Assembly (NCBI RefSeq): GCF_003025005.1
Contig: NZ_PVSS01000006.1
Location: 62,001-126,000 of the forward strand
Source: Brumimicrobium mesophilum
Lineage (GTDB): Bacteria > Bacteroidota > Bacteroidia > Flavobacteriales_D > Crocinitomicaceae
DNA length: 64,000 nt
Reading direction: 5' to 3'
Below, piece after piece: positions 33,216-42,843 of this stretch. The position numbers and the translations under genes were made by a program. Below the pieces are notes generated by a model. It had not been told where the DNA came from. It did not search any database and saw only the letters and a list, made by a program, of their open reading frames with translations. How positions within the stretch are numbered: position 1 is the stretch's first letter; the number at the start of each line of letters is the position of its first letter.

Positions 33216-35473
33216 TCCTTCGTTTGTCCAAAGTGATCTTCATATTTTGTGATCGATTTTCTTAAATTGGAAGACAAGGAGACTAACCAAATGAGTTGAT
33301 TACTTACCAGGTGCGCTTCTTGAAGTTCATGTAAGTCCGCTTTTTTAATTTCCAAATTACCTTCTTTAATGTCTGCATCTCGCTCTTCAGATAAAACTTG
33401 ATAACTTTCTAAAAGTTTCTCCTTGGCTTCTCTAATATTTCCATGAGGTTGAACCTTGAATTCATGCTCCTCATCCAATAAAATCGCTGTACGGGATAAT
33501 GTATTGGTGATTTTAGCGAATAAAGCATTGGTTTCCTCTGAAATCGGAGTCGTTTTGTGACTTTGAATAAAACCTCCTAATGATGCAATCCCTGATAAAA
33601 TAGTTTGATTCAATGTCACAATATTATAAATCAACCTGAATTCAATTTGCTTCGATTTTGGGTCTTGTGTAATTCGTTGTAAGGCGGCACTCAATTCACT
33701 TAAAGCCAGAAAGGCTTCTTTCCGTGCTAATTTGTAGGAAAGCTGATTGATCGCTTTGTCAATGTAAAGTTCTTGGGTGGCTTTTAAATATGAATTATTT
33801 TTGTTTACCGCTTTTAACAAAACATTTTTCAAATTCAAGGCTTCCCAACTAGGAAATAGGGTGTAGATAGCAAGGAATGAAATTACACCACCTATGATCG
33901 TATCAATGATGCGATACTGAATAACAGAAAATGCATTTGGGGTAATAAATGAATAAATGAAAACAACGTTTAGTGTGATGAGCGCCGCTGCCCATCGGTA
34001 ATTTTGTTGCATTAATGCGAAAGCCAAAATTAAAGATATTACAGCGAGAACTCCATAAACAATCTCATTTTGAGTAAGAATTACTATTCCAAATGCAATT
34101 GCCCCACCGATAACTGTACCAATGATTCTGTCTTTTGCACGTTCTTTGGTTAAACCATAGTTTGGTCGGAGAATCACCAAAACTGTAAGCATTATCCAAT
34201 ACGCATTTTGAATTTCAAAAATACTACCAATAATGTAGGCAAAAGCCATGGCGATGGTTAAACGCAAACCATGTCTAAGAATCACGGAGTCAGTGGTGAA
34301 ATGTTGGAGTAGAATTCTAGGTTTGTATTCTTGTAAGGTTAAGAATTGACTTGTTTCACTCCTTTTAGTGGTGACTTTTGATCTTTCATTAATATTGGCC
34401 AATGCATATCGAATGGCTTCAACTTCTTGTAATATTTTTTTCTGAAAGTCATAAAGATTACGCATCATTAGAGCACCTTCTCTCGCTTGAGGAAGTTTAT
34501 GTATAGAAATATAATCGGCTATTGTGTTATTTGCTTCCTGCAAGCATTGATCAATTTTTTTATTGTCAGGAATATCATCTTTCGTAATCATTATTTGCGA
34601 AAGGTGAATCAATTGCTGACTCAAAGATAAATTGAGCTGACTAAATTTCTCTATATGTTTTTTATCATCACTGAATAAATTGTCAAATTTCTCGTAATCC
34701 CAACTGTTGGCAATTACCAATTCATAAATATCGACCAAAGAAATAAAAATCAGTAATCTCTTTTCATCAAAATGAGATCGTCCAGAGCGTTTTCTATTCG
34801 TTAAAAGTAGCTCTCTTAAAGTTTCGTGCTTTTCATTGATTTGAGCTTGTAAGGCATACGTTTGTTTAACCAAAGTTTCACGCTCTGAATCTGAGGTTAA
34901 TAATTTGGCGCGTATCTTTAAATAGTTACCAGTCAGTTTTAAGGTTTCCGACAAAAGTTGGTCATCATCTTTTTTTGGACTTAATTTATGGAAAGTAACG
35001 GATGCAAAAAGATACCATAATCCACCTAAAAATATATAGAATCCATGTGTCCAGATTTCAAATGCGGTATTTTTTTCAACTACCAAAGCTAAAACCATCG
35101 CCAAGATTCCTGAAAAACCAGCTAAAGAAGCTCTAAAGCCATAGGCTGAGAAGAGTGAAATTATAAATGTGACAATGGCAATGAGGAAAAGCGTTAATAA
35201 AAAATTATGATCAACGAATAAAAATAACACGGTGATGAGCACTGTTAAAACAATACTAACAAGTGTTCCATTTACTTTTCTCCGCAAGCTTCCCGGAACA
35301 TCACTAGGAGAATTTAAGAATGCTCCAAAAACAAATGATGGCGCTAAACTCATGTAACCAAGTGCATTGAAGGCTAATAATGGAATGATTAATGAAAAAG
35401 TAATGATGACTCCTCGAAAGAAGTGAGAGCTTTTTACAAATAACTCAAATTGTGTGCGTTTACTTTTTGTCAT
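33212..35473 (-). CDS. FUSC-like (YccS/YhfK) inner-membrane protein
   Basis: 753 residues. Two blocks of membrane helices (about 20-160 and 395-530) separate a cytoplasmic helical region, with a second soluble helical domain at the C-terminus. The repeated AYIIGSIFEIQNAYWIMLTVLVILRPNYG and the block with AKDRIIGTVIGG match the FUSC/YccS family, which are proposed efflux-type proteins (aromatic acids in fusaric acid exporters). Substrate unknown. Overlaps the downstream membrane gene by four bases. Confidence 0.82.
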   Translation of the reverse strand: MTKSKRTQFELFVKSSHFFRGVIITFSLIIPLLAFNALGYMSLAPSFVFGAFLNSPSDVPGSLRRKVNGTLVSIVLTVLITVLFLFVDHNFLLTLFLIAIVTFIISLFSAYGFRASLAGFSGILAMVLALVVEKNTAFEIWTHGFYIFLGGLWYLFASVTFHKLSPKKDDDQLLSETLKLTGNYLKIRAKLLTSDSERETLVKQTYALQAQINEKHETLRELLLTNRKRSGRSHFDEKRLLIFISLVDIYELVIANSWDYEKFDNLFSDDKKHIEKFSQLNLSLSQQLIHLSQIMITKDDIPDNKKIDQCLQEANNTIADYISIHKLPQAREGALMMRNLYDFQKKILQEVEAIRYALANINERSKVTTKRSETSQFLTLQEYKPRILLQHFTTDSVILRHGLRLTIAMAFAYIIGSIFEIQNAYWIMLTVLVILRPNYGLTKERAKDRIIGTVIGGAIAFGIVILTQNEIVYGVLAVISLILAFALMQQNYRWAAALITLNVVFIYSFITPNAFSVIQYRIIDTIIGGVISFLAIYTLFPSWEALNLKNVLLKAVNKNNSYLKATQELYIDKAINQLSYKLARKEAFLALSELSAALQRITQDPKSKQIEFRLIYNIVTLNQTILSGIASLGGFIQSHKTTPISEETNALFAKITNTLSRTAILLDEEHEFKVQPHGNIREAKEKLLESYQVLSEERDADIKEGNLEIKKADLHELQEAHLVSNQLIWLVSLSSNLRKSITKYEDHFGQTKE

Positions 35474-35631
35474 TCTTATTTCCTAAGGTACAAATGTAAG
35501 GATTCCCTAAAGTAAAACTACAAAGATTTTTACCAATGAAATATAAATAATTGGATAGCCGTTGATGGATTATCTAAAATTAGATATTTTTAAAATCTCT
35601 ATTGAAATAAAATGAAAGGAGAAGTATTGAT

Positions 35632-36450
35632 TCACTTCAAAATCTTCACCAAATGCTTAATTCGATCTGTTTGAATAAAATCTACATTAAATTCAATTGC
35701 TTTGATATTTCTTTTTTTTGAATGTGTGTTGAAAGTAGAAACCAAAAGACCTTCTTGATGCAGTAAATCCACTCGTTCCGAGGTCAACTCATCATAAGAG
35801 ATTGTAACTCCCATTAAGTTGTATTGTTTTGCTAAACTTAAAGCATAATCAAAATCTGTGAAAATAAATTGTTTGACATTTGGATTTAACTCTCTTAGAG
35901 ATTGAATATAGAGTTCGTTTTTAGATTCAACAAAAGTATGGTCAATTAAATCATATTTATCAATAATGTCTAATAATTGCTCATTAAAATTTTTATTAAA
36001 AACCGAATCCATATCAGGATTGAAAAGTTTGATGTCTAGAATATAGGTGTATTGATTTCGATTTGGAATGTGTTCAAATAGTTCATCTAGTCTTGTTACT
36101 TGATAACCTGCAAAATTAGGGCTAGAATATTTTGTTCCTTGAATTTCAGACCAGGTTTTAGTATAAAGCTTGCCCGTTGAATTTGTTCTACTGTCTAAAT
36201 ATTCATCATGAAAAGCGACCAAAACTCCATCTTTTGTCATTTGAACATCTATTTCTGTTCCATCAGCACCAAGATTTAAACAATTAAGAATAGATTCTCG
36301 AGAATTCATGGGATAAATACTACCGATTCCCATTCCTCCATGTCCGAATGCAGATATTTTATCTCCATTTAAATTTTTGATTTCAAAGTCATTCTTTCTG
36401 CAAGATGCTGATAGCAATATAATTCCAATAACCAGGAGAATGTTTTTCAT
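35632..36450 (-). CDS. Glycerophosphodiester phosphodiesterase lipoprotein
   Basis: 272 residues from ATG 36450. This start avoids overlap with the upstream gene and gives a lipoprotein signal with Cys17 (LLSASC). The GDPD fold is visible: catalytic His37 in GHGGMG, Glu66 and Asp68 in TEIDVQ, and His81 in AFHDE. The usual HR pair after the first His is replaced by HG. It hydrolyses glycerophosphodiesters; the substrate class is inferred. It ends a three-gene run of secreted proteins. Confidence 0.83.
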   Translation of the reverse strand: MKNILLVIGIILLSASCRKNDFEIKNLNGDKISAFGHGGMGIGSIYPMNSRESILNCLNLGADGTEIDVQMTKDGVLVAFHDEYLDSRTNSTGKLYTKTWSEIQGTKYSSPNFAGYQVTRLDELFEHIPNRNQYTYILDIKLFNPDMDSVFNKNFNEQLLDIIDKYDLIDHTFVESKNELYIQSLRELNPNVKQFIFTDFDYALSLAKQYNLMGVTISYDELTSERVDLLHQEGLLVSTFNTHSKKRNIKAIEFNVDFIQTDRIKHLVKILK

Positions 36451-36457
36451 TATTCTT

Positions 36458-36964
36458 TTAAAATGAATATCCAATTGTTAAGCCGCCCCAATGACGAAAT
36501 GTTTCTTGAAACTCTATAAATGGGGTGTAATTAATACCAAATAAAAATCGAGCCCCTTCTTTTTGATAGCGGTATCCTATTGAGAAATAAGTGTGGAAAT
36601 TCGTCTGTCTAACCATTTTTTGAGTGTCTGAATCAGACCTCACAGTATTTGCGAATACTTGTCCAATACCTAGTTGAATTTTGTGTTCTACACCATAAAA
36701 AGCTTTTAACCCAAAAGGAATCAATACATCTGGATTTAATTTTTGATTGTAGTCCTGGATTTTTATTGTGGTTATTCCAATTCTACCAGAAACTTGAAAA
36801 TTATTTTTAAATGGAAGTAACCTTTCGAAATTTAAAGAACCGTATCCACATGTTCCTCCAGCTTCAAAATAGATGATATTTGGGTGAACGGGAAAACTAG
36901 GCGTTTGTGACAAAGCTCCAAACGACAGTGCAAAGAATGAAAGTATTAGAACTATTGTTTTCAA
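36458..36964 (-). CDS. Hypothetical secreted beta-strand protein
   Basis: 168 residues with a signal peptide (cleavage near ALSQ). The mature part alternates strands and aromatic ends such as FEAGGTCGYGSLNFERLLPF and IGYRYQKEGARFLFG, ending TIGYSF. This looks like a small outer-membrane barrel, with a terminal Phe. No specific family is recognised. It is seven bases upstream of the GDPD gene. Confidence 0.6.
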   Translation of the reverse strand: MKTIVLILSFFALSFGALSQTPSFPVHPNIIYFEAGGTCGYGSLNFERLLPFKNNFQVSGRIGITTIKIQDYNQKLNPDVLIPFGLKAFYGVEHKIQLGIGQVFANTVRSDSDTQKMVRQTNFHTYFSIGYRYQKEGARFLFGINYTPFIEFQETFRHWGGLTIGYSF

Positions 36965-37029
36965 TTAAGCATTTTCCAATAAAGATAGCTATTCTACTGA
37001 CAACAAGAAATGCTTTTTATTTCTTTAAG

Positions 37030-37923
37030 TTATTCTCTCCATTTTTTATAAACACAAACATTTCTAAATCCAGTGTAAGCGTTTATTAAATTGTCATCAC
37101 TCACGACTTTATCAGAATCTTCTTCACAAGAATCAATAAAACTTAAGCCATAAAAATTTCCCTGAATGTCGGTCATTTCTCTAACATTTCCTTGAAGGTG
37201 GTGAATAACGGTCTTGTTGCATTTTATTGAAGTTGCCAATGTGGGTTGCTTCCCGAAAGGAAGTGCTTTTGTTTTATCTTCAATACAATTCAACCTAATG
37301 GATTCAGACGAATTGTCTCCTTTGCATGATTTTCCATTTATTTCATTAATCGAGTCAGCAAAAACACTGAGTTTTCTGAAGTTTTCAGGGGACGGCAGGC
37401 GATATTCTGGATAAATTTTAACCTGTTGACTCGGTTGGTGATTCAAGTATTGACCTTTAAAATACTTCTCAATTGTGAAAATAGAATCCTTGTTCTTTGA
37501 GGAGTTAATGGCAATTACACCTTCTTGGATAAGTATATATTCCATTACACGATCAGACCTCCACTTTGAATAAGCGATAGCTTGCTCGTAAGAAATCCCA
37601 ACTATAGGATGAGCACGGTAGGAAGGGTGAGTAAAATAAGAATTATCAAAATCACTGTAATTTTCATTGAGTGTCGACCATACTTTTTGATTAGGAAGCG
37701 CATTTTTATATTCTTCGGATTGTTCTCCATAAACTTTCTTTAGCCAGCTCGTGTATTCCAACCAATGAAAATTATTTATTTCGGTCGCATCAAAAAATAA
37801 ATTTTCAGAAATTTTTGTTGTTCCAGGAGGTGGGTTTAATTCTTCATCAAAATCCAGAGAAACTGATTTATAAGAACCACAAGAAAATAATACAAGAGGA
37901 ATTAAAATGAATAAGTACTTCAT
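37030..37923 (-). CDS. SUMF1/formylglycine-generating-enzyme-like lipoprotein
   Basis: 297 residues. The N-terminus is a lipoprotein signal with lipobox FSC. The rest matches the FGE-sulfatase-modifying fold seen in GldJ/GldK-type proteins: FFDATEINNFHWLEYTSWLK, then HPIVGISYEQAIAYSKWRSD and RLPSPENFRKLS. Catalytic cysteines typical of true formylglycine enzymes are not visible, so it is probably a structural or binding variant. First of a three-gene run with the small barrel and the GDPD. Confidence 0.72.
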   Translation of the reverse strand: MKYLFILIPLVLFSCGSYKSVSLDFDEELNPPPGTTKISENLFFDATEINNFHWLEYTSWLKKVYGEQSEEYKNALPNQKVWSTLNENYSDFDNSYFTHPSYRAHPIVGISYEQAIAYSKWRSDRVMEYILIQEGVIAINSSKNKDSIFTIEKYFKGQYLNHQPSQQVKIYPEYRLPSPENFRKLSVFADSINEINGKSCKGDNSSESIRLNCIEDKTKALPFGKQPTLATSIKCNKTVIHHLQGNVREMTDIQGNFYGLSFIDSCEEDSDKVVSDDNLINAYTGFRNVCVYKKWRE

Positions 37924-38124
37924 AAATTTATTTAGTGTTTGATATGCAGTTATAACTCAAAAGTAAGAAAAGGTTACAGTTTGTAGTTAAATCTTAGGGG
38001 GAAATAGCCGGCAATTTTTCCAATATCTATATCAAACTCATTTTAATTGTTAAACCTGTTTATTAAGGAATATAAAGAAGCGATGAAATGTAGAATTGGG
38101 TGTATAAACTTCCGGATATATCAT

Positions 38125-38132
38125 TACTTTTG
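38125..38132 (+). promoter_or_regulatory. TAnnTTTG -7 box before the riboswitch
   Basis: TACTTTTG, about ten bases before the first riboswitch sequence, so the leader is transcribed from here. Confidence 0.5.
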
Positions 38133-38142
38133 CGCCACATTT

Positions 38143-38295
38143 CGGTTTCACTTTGTGAATGAAAAGGGAATTCTGTGAAAATCAGAAACTGTTCCCGCAA
38201 CTGTAAAAGTTCGTATTTAATCAAAAATACCACTGATTGTCCCTTGACGATTGGGAAGGTTGATTAATGAGCTAAGTCAGGAGACCTGCCAGAAT
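38143..38295 (+). promoter_or_regulatory. Cobalamin riboswitch
   Basis: The aptamer core reads GGGAATTCTGTGAAAATCAG and then ACTGTTCCCGCAACTGTAA, followed by a variable region and the B12 box GTCAGGAGACCTGCC at 38276-38290. These are the conserved parts of the adenosylcobalamin-type aptamer (Rfam RF00174). It lies about 110 bases upstream of the propeller protein ATG at 38402. Binding of B12 should lower expression. Confidence 0.93.
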
Positions 38296-38401
38296 GTAAA
38301 TAATTCGCTTTCGGAGAAAAAGTAGAATGAGAGACAGTCTGGCCAGATGTCTGTGCAATCTATCGTTTTTCCATTTTATTAATTTTTTAACCATTATTAA
38401 A

Positions 38402-40135
38402 ATGAGAACACAATTTACCTTTTTATTATTCGCACTTTTTGCGACCTTTAGTTACGCACAAACAACGTACAACCTCGAAATCGTAGCAGAAGGTAATTTT
38501 GGTACAACAAATGGGGACGTTTTTAATGTTTCCAATTCAACAGGAACAACTACAATTTCATCTGGAGTTTACCAAGCAGCAAACAATTCAACAGGTTTTG
38601 ATATCCTGCAAGATTTTCAGGTTTTCGGAGATGTAGCCATGATTGTTGAAAAGCCAGCATTTTCAGGAAGAATTGTAATTGTTGATTATCCATCTTTAAC
38701 GGAGGTGCATACTTTCACAACTTCAGATGCACCACAAACTATTTCGTTGGTGAGCGAAACAAAAGGATATGTAAGTACTGGAAATCCTGCAACAATTCAA
38801 TTTGTAGATATCGCTAATAATACAATTACACCAGTCACTGATGCAAATAACGATATTTCATCCTATTCATTGAATATGGTTCATGCAAATGGAATCGTTT
38901 ATGCAGCAATGGGATCGAAGGTCGTCATGGTGGATACTTTAACTCAAGCCGTTTCAGGTGTGATAAATCCTGGAATTGGGTCAATTAATGGGTTGGTTTA
39001 TGATGAACTAACAGATATGCTTTGGGCAATGAATGGAACAGGATCTTTGATTTCAATTGATATCTTAAACAGTAATTCCCTAGGAACAGAAATTCTTACA
39101 GGTGTGAGCTCATCTGCTTTATTGCGTATTTACGATTCTAAATTGTATTTCTGGAATTTGTCTTCTCAGTCATTATTTATTTATAATTCTGCAACACCTT
39201 CAACACTGCCATTAACATCTTCTTATACAAGTACAATGTCTGGAAATGCTTGGTCATTTGGATACGGACGATCGTTTGATGTGGATCAAAATACAGGAGA
39301 TTTTGCAATTACTTCAGCTGATGGATTTATGATTCCTTCTCTTTTTGAAGTGGTGGATGGAGCAACTTTTGCTTTAATTGATTCAGGTTCGGCGACAGGA
39401 GTTGCAATTGCGAATAGATTGAGATTGGAAACTTTTCCTGCTGGAGGAACGATTCCAATTCCAGATGTAGCAACTTTACCTATGATCAACGAAGAATGTG
39501 AAGCAACTTTAACGGCTCCAACTGCTGATGGAGGAACCGTTGTTGCGACGACCACAGATCCAATTACCTATTCAACTCAAGGAATGTTTACTGTAACTTG
39601 GACTTACACCAATGCGAATGGAACTGAAACGCAAACGCAAGATGTAGTGATCGAAGATGTAACAGCGCCAACGCCTGATGTTATGAATTTAGCTGTAATT
39701 GATATTTCATGTGATAGTTCAATCTCGAGTATTCCAATGGCAACAGATAATTGTGAAGGAGCAATTACAGCAACAACAGTTGATCCATTGACATATTCCA
39801 CAGCTGGAACATACACAATTAATTGGGTTTATGCTGATGCAGCAGGAAATGAGACAATACAAACACAAACAGTGGAAGTAACTTGTTCTAATGTAGGTTT
39901 AAATGATTACGCCGTGAGTAAAATAAGTATCTATCCAAATCCAACAACCGATGTTTTAAATATTGCAACAGATGAGGTGAACTTTGAAGGGATTTTAATG
40001 AATACGCAAGGTCAAACTGTGTTGAAATTCAATAATGAAAAAATGATTCACGTGGGAGATTTACCTATTGGAGTTTATTACTTACAATTGAGTGGTGCTT
40101 TGGGTATCTTGACTAAGAAGGTCGTTCTTAGATAA
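38402..40135 (+). CDS. B12-regulated secreted beta-propeller with T9SS sorting domain (BtuG-like)
   Basis: 577 residues from ATG 38402; the frame upstream to 38327 is leader, not coding. A signal peptide (ATFSYA) leads to a DUF5074/YncE-type beta-propeller of roughly 330 residues with repeated blade motifs (VVMVDTLTQAVSGVI, SLISIDILNSN). Two HYR/Ig-like units follow (about 350-500), and the end is a type A T9SS sorting domain: ISIYPNPTTDVLNI, then LPIGVYYLQLS and KKVVLR. Propellers of this kind bind B12 at the Bacteroides surface (BtuG). Riboswitch control supports that role. Confidence 0.82.
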   Translation: MRTQFTFLLFALFATFSYAQTTYNLEIVAEGNFGTTNGDVFNVSNSTGTTTISSGVYQAANNSTGFDILQDFQVFGDVAMIVEKPAFSGRIVIVDYPSLTEVHTFTTSDAPQTISLVSETKGYVSTGNPATIQFVDIANNTITPVTDANNDISSYSLNMVHANGIVYAAMGSKVVMVDTLTQAVSGVINPGIGSINGLVYDELTDMLWAMNGTGSLISIDILNSNSLGTEILTGVSSSALLRIYDSKLYFWNLSSQSLFIYNSATPSTLPLTSSYTSTMSGNAWSFGYGRSFDVDQNTGDFAITSADGFMIPSLFEVVDGATFALIDSGSATGVAIANRLRLETFPAGGTIPIPDVATLPMINEECEATLTAPTADGGTVVATTTDPITYSTQGMFTVTWTYTNANGTETQTQDVVIEDVTAPTPDVMNLAVIDISCDSSISSIPMATDNCEGAITATTVDPLTYSTAGTYTINWVYADAAGNETIQTQTVEVTCSNVGLNDYAVSKISIYPNPTTDVLNIATDEVNFEGILMNTQGQTVLKFNNEKMIHVGDLPIGVYYLQLSGALGILTKKVVLR

Positions 40136-40231
40136 AAGGAGGAAAGGCTTTGGCATATAAAAATTCACTAAAAGTTTTCCGAGATTTTTCACAGAGATGA
40201 AGAAGAAATCTTGTTCCTATATCTAAAAATT

Positions 40232-40269
40232 AAAAGGACTGATTCTGTATTTATAGAATCAGTCCTTTT
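40232..40269 (+). terminator. Terminator of the propeller gene
   Basis: A perfect 15-bp stem (aaaaggactgattct / agaatcagtcctttt) with an 8-base loop, about 95 bases past the stop. Confidence 0.8.
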
Positions 40270-40402
40270 CCTTAATTGTAATTGAACAATTTATTATTAA
40301 CCCCTTTTTTTTCTGAAAAAAGCATTTACTTAGATTAAACAAAAGAATGTTCTAATAAATCCATAATCTCATGTATATCGTATGTATTTCAAACAATAAA
40401 TC

Positions 40403-42112
40403 ATGAAATATATAACACTCTTATTCCTTTTTTTCTCCTTCACAGCGCTGTCTCAAAAGATTGATTGGAGAGAATTGTCCGCAGATGTTTTGACGCAAGC
40501 CAAAGCTGAAAACAAAATTGTGATGCTTAATCTCAAAGCGAATTGGTGCCATTGGTGTCACGTTATGGACGATTCAACTTATGCGAATTCTGAAGTTCAA
40601 GCTTATATTTTGAAACATTTTATTCCAGTGAAAGCAGATCAAGATGCTAATCCAGAATTATCGGCTCGTTATAAAGAATATGGATGGCCAGCCACGATTT
40701 TTATTAATGGAGACGGAGAAGATGTTGTAAAACGTGCCGGATATATTGCTCCCCAACCTTTTTTGCGTTTGTTAAAAGCGATTGTTGCAGACCCTTCTCC
40801 AGAATATGAAACAGCAGTTTTGACAAATATTATTACTTCAAATTCTTCGGACAGCACTGTATTAAATGATTTACAAAATGCTTTTGAAAATGCTTTGGAT
40901 TATAAAGATGGTGGATTTGATCAAGATCAAAAATACATTGAAAACGATACTTATGAATATGCCTTATTCAATTCAGTAGATCCGAAAGTTAAGGATTGGA
41001 TTACCACAAGTGTCAATGGAGCAAAGCAATTATGCGATCCAGCTTGGGGCGGAGTTTACCAATATTCTACGCATGATGATTGGAAACATTTACATTTTGA
41101 AAAACTGCTGAGTATTCAAACAAGATATTTGAGAATCTTTAATTACTATCAACTTTATCATGAAAATCAAGCCTCAACTCAACAAAATATAGATGGAATA
41201 ATGAGTTATATAAATCGTTTTCTGAAACAAGATAATGGTCTGTTTTCTAATGCGCAAGATGCCGATTTAGTTCAAGGTGAACATGCAGAAGAATATTTCA
41301 AATTGTCGGATAAAGAAAGAATGAAGTTAGGAGTTCCGAAAATTGATAGCAATACCTACACAGAAAACAATGCGCAATTGGCCTTTTCACTATTAAAACT
41401 AAGTTATACTGCTGAGAATTCAGAGTATTCTAGCGTTTCTCAAGGAATTACAACTGCTTTATTAAAACGAAAAGCATCGAATAATTTGTATTATCACGCC
41501 TCAAGTAAACGTGCCGTTTGGAGTTTAAAAGATCAAATTGGAATGGCATTATTGATGACGGAAAATTTAAAGGTGAATGATGAAAATGCAGAAATGAAGC
41601 AAAATTTAGGTCAGTTATTGGGTGCAATTGAAAAATTATATATCACTAAAAATGGAAGCGCAAAGAGTTTCGTTGGTGACAATGGATTGCCAGCTCAACC
41701 TTTAATAGAAGAGAATATTCAGTTGGCTCGAATCTATAATTGGTATTCTCATTTTACGAAAGAGAAAAAGTATGCTGATTTAGCTCAAAATATTTACGAC
41801 TATCTTGTTCATCCAAAAGTTGCGGAAGAATATTACTCTCAACCTGCTTTATTGATGTTGGCCAAAGAATTAAATGAAGCGCCATTTGAATTCAATTTCC
41901 TTCAAAATATGGATGGTTCAAATTTGGCTAATCATGCAAAAGCGTATGCTCCATTCTTTAGTTTGTTCGCAACGTATTCGAAAGGAAATTTGCCGAAGGA
42001 AAAACAAGAGTTATTTGGGAGTTTTGACATCAATGTATTGTTTGTTTGTACAGCGAATTACTGTTCAAATCCAATATATGATAATGGTGAAGTGGTAGCG
42101 TTTTTTAAGTAG
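40403..42112 (+). CDS. Thioredoxin-fold DUF255 (YyaL-like) secreted protein
   Basis: 569 residues with a signal peptide (ALSQ). The N-terminal thioredoxin-like domain has the CxxC-type motif WCHWCH (Cys49, Cys52), the signature of the DUF255/COG1331 family. The larger C-terminal part is a helical barrel with repeated helices, as in the six-hairpin glycosidase fold of YyaL. The export signal is unusual for the family, which is often cytoplasmic. Function unknown; not part of the riboswitch operon because a strong terminator separates them. Confidence 0.8.
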   Translation: MKYITLLFLFFSFTALSQKIDWRELSADVLTQAKAENKIVMLNLKANWCHWCHVMDDSTYANSEVQAYILKHFIPVKADQDANPELSARYKEYGWPATIFINGDGEDVVKRAGYIAPQPFLRLLKAIVADPSPEYETAVLTNIITSNSSDSTVLNDLQNAFENALDYKDGGFDQDQKYIENDTYEYALFNSVDPKVKDWITTSVNGAKQLCDPAWGGVYQYSTHDDWKHLHFEKLLSIQTRYLRIFNYYQLYHENQASTQQNIDGIMSYINRFLKQDNGLFSNAQDADLVQGEHAEEYFKLSDKERMKLGVPKIDSNTYTENNAQLAFSLLKLSYTAENSEYSSVSQGITTALLKRKASNNLYYHASSKRAVWSLKDQIGMALLMTENLKVNDENAEMKQNLGQLLGAIEKLYITKNGSAKSFVGDNGLPAQPLIEENIQLARIYNWYSHFTKEKKYADLAQNIYDYLVHPKVAEEYYSQPALLMLAKELNEAPFEFNFLQNMDGSNLANHAKAYAPFFSLFATYSKGNLPKEKQELFGSFDINVLFVCTANYCSNPIYDNGEVVAFFK

Positions 42113-42792
42113 GACAATTACAGTCTTTCCGCACATAATAAAAAAACATGTTCCTCTAAATCGAGAAAGAGAGTAGATTAGTCTGCTCTCTTTTGTTGTT
42201 TGAGACATTTTGTGATTCGACATAAAACATCAGATTTTATCCAATAATGTGTTAACTAAGATAGTTTAAAGAAGTAATTTGGATTTGATCATATTTTTTT
42301 GTGAAGGTGTATTAAAGTAAAATGGACTTTTAGATCGCTTGTATTTTCTGATAGAATTTAAATTGGTTAAGAAGCCATGTCGTAGTAATTTAAAAAAGAA
42401 ATTAATGGTTGTTCCGATGGTTAAGAAAATCTTAGGTTTTAACAACTGAAACCCCTTTTTATTTTGAGGAAATTTAACTTTAAATAAATGGAATGGAAAC
42501 TGTTCTTTGTTTAAATTATTGGAATAATACAATATTGAAACTAGTAATTTACGATCTAATCTGGTAACACTATAATGAGTTTGAGAATTGATATCTTTTA
42601 GACTGAAAGCCTAACTATTCAGTAGAATGTAAGTGACTTACTGAAAAATGAGACTAGTTCTTCGCTCTGAAAGTACAAGTCAATCAATTGGTGGTGAAGG
42701 GGTTTGTAAGCATGTAGGACGACTTGCAATCCTTATTTCAAACTATATCTTAAACCAGTCAACTCGAACAACTCTATAAATTTTCACAAAAA
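42113..42792. other. Long intergenic stretch, no supported gene
   Basis: Between the DUF255 gene and the Hvf-like precursor there is about 700 bases. It holds one hairpin (see 42166-42193). A frame of 88 codons on the minus strand (42266-42532) is AT-rich, has no signal or motif and is not supported. I see no RNA gene or repeat. Confidence 0.5.
42166..42193 (+). terminator. Terminator of the DUF255 gene
   Basis: Stem aaagagagtaga / tctgctctcttt (12 bp with one GU), TTAG loop, then TTTTG, 53 bases past the stop. Confidence 0.65.
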
Positions 42793-42820
42793 AAAGGAGA
42801 CTGTTAATTCAGCCTCCTTT
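42793..42820 (-). terminator. Terminator of the Hvf-like precursor gene
   Basis: Stem aaaggagactg / cagcctccttt with one mismatch, then T-rich sequence on the minus strand. The same GAGACTG core is used after the degenerate copy at 45334-45366. Confidence 0.65.
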
Positions 42821-42843
42821 AAAAATAATCTTGGAAAGTTAGA

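Noticed and set aside
42266-42532. 88-codon minus-strand frame
   Set aside because: No signal, domain, promoter or neighbour supports it; it is AT-rich filler between genes.
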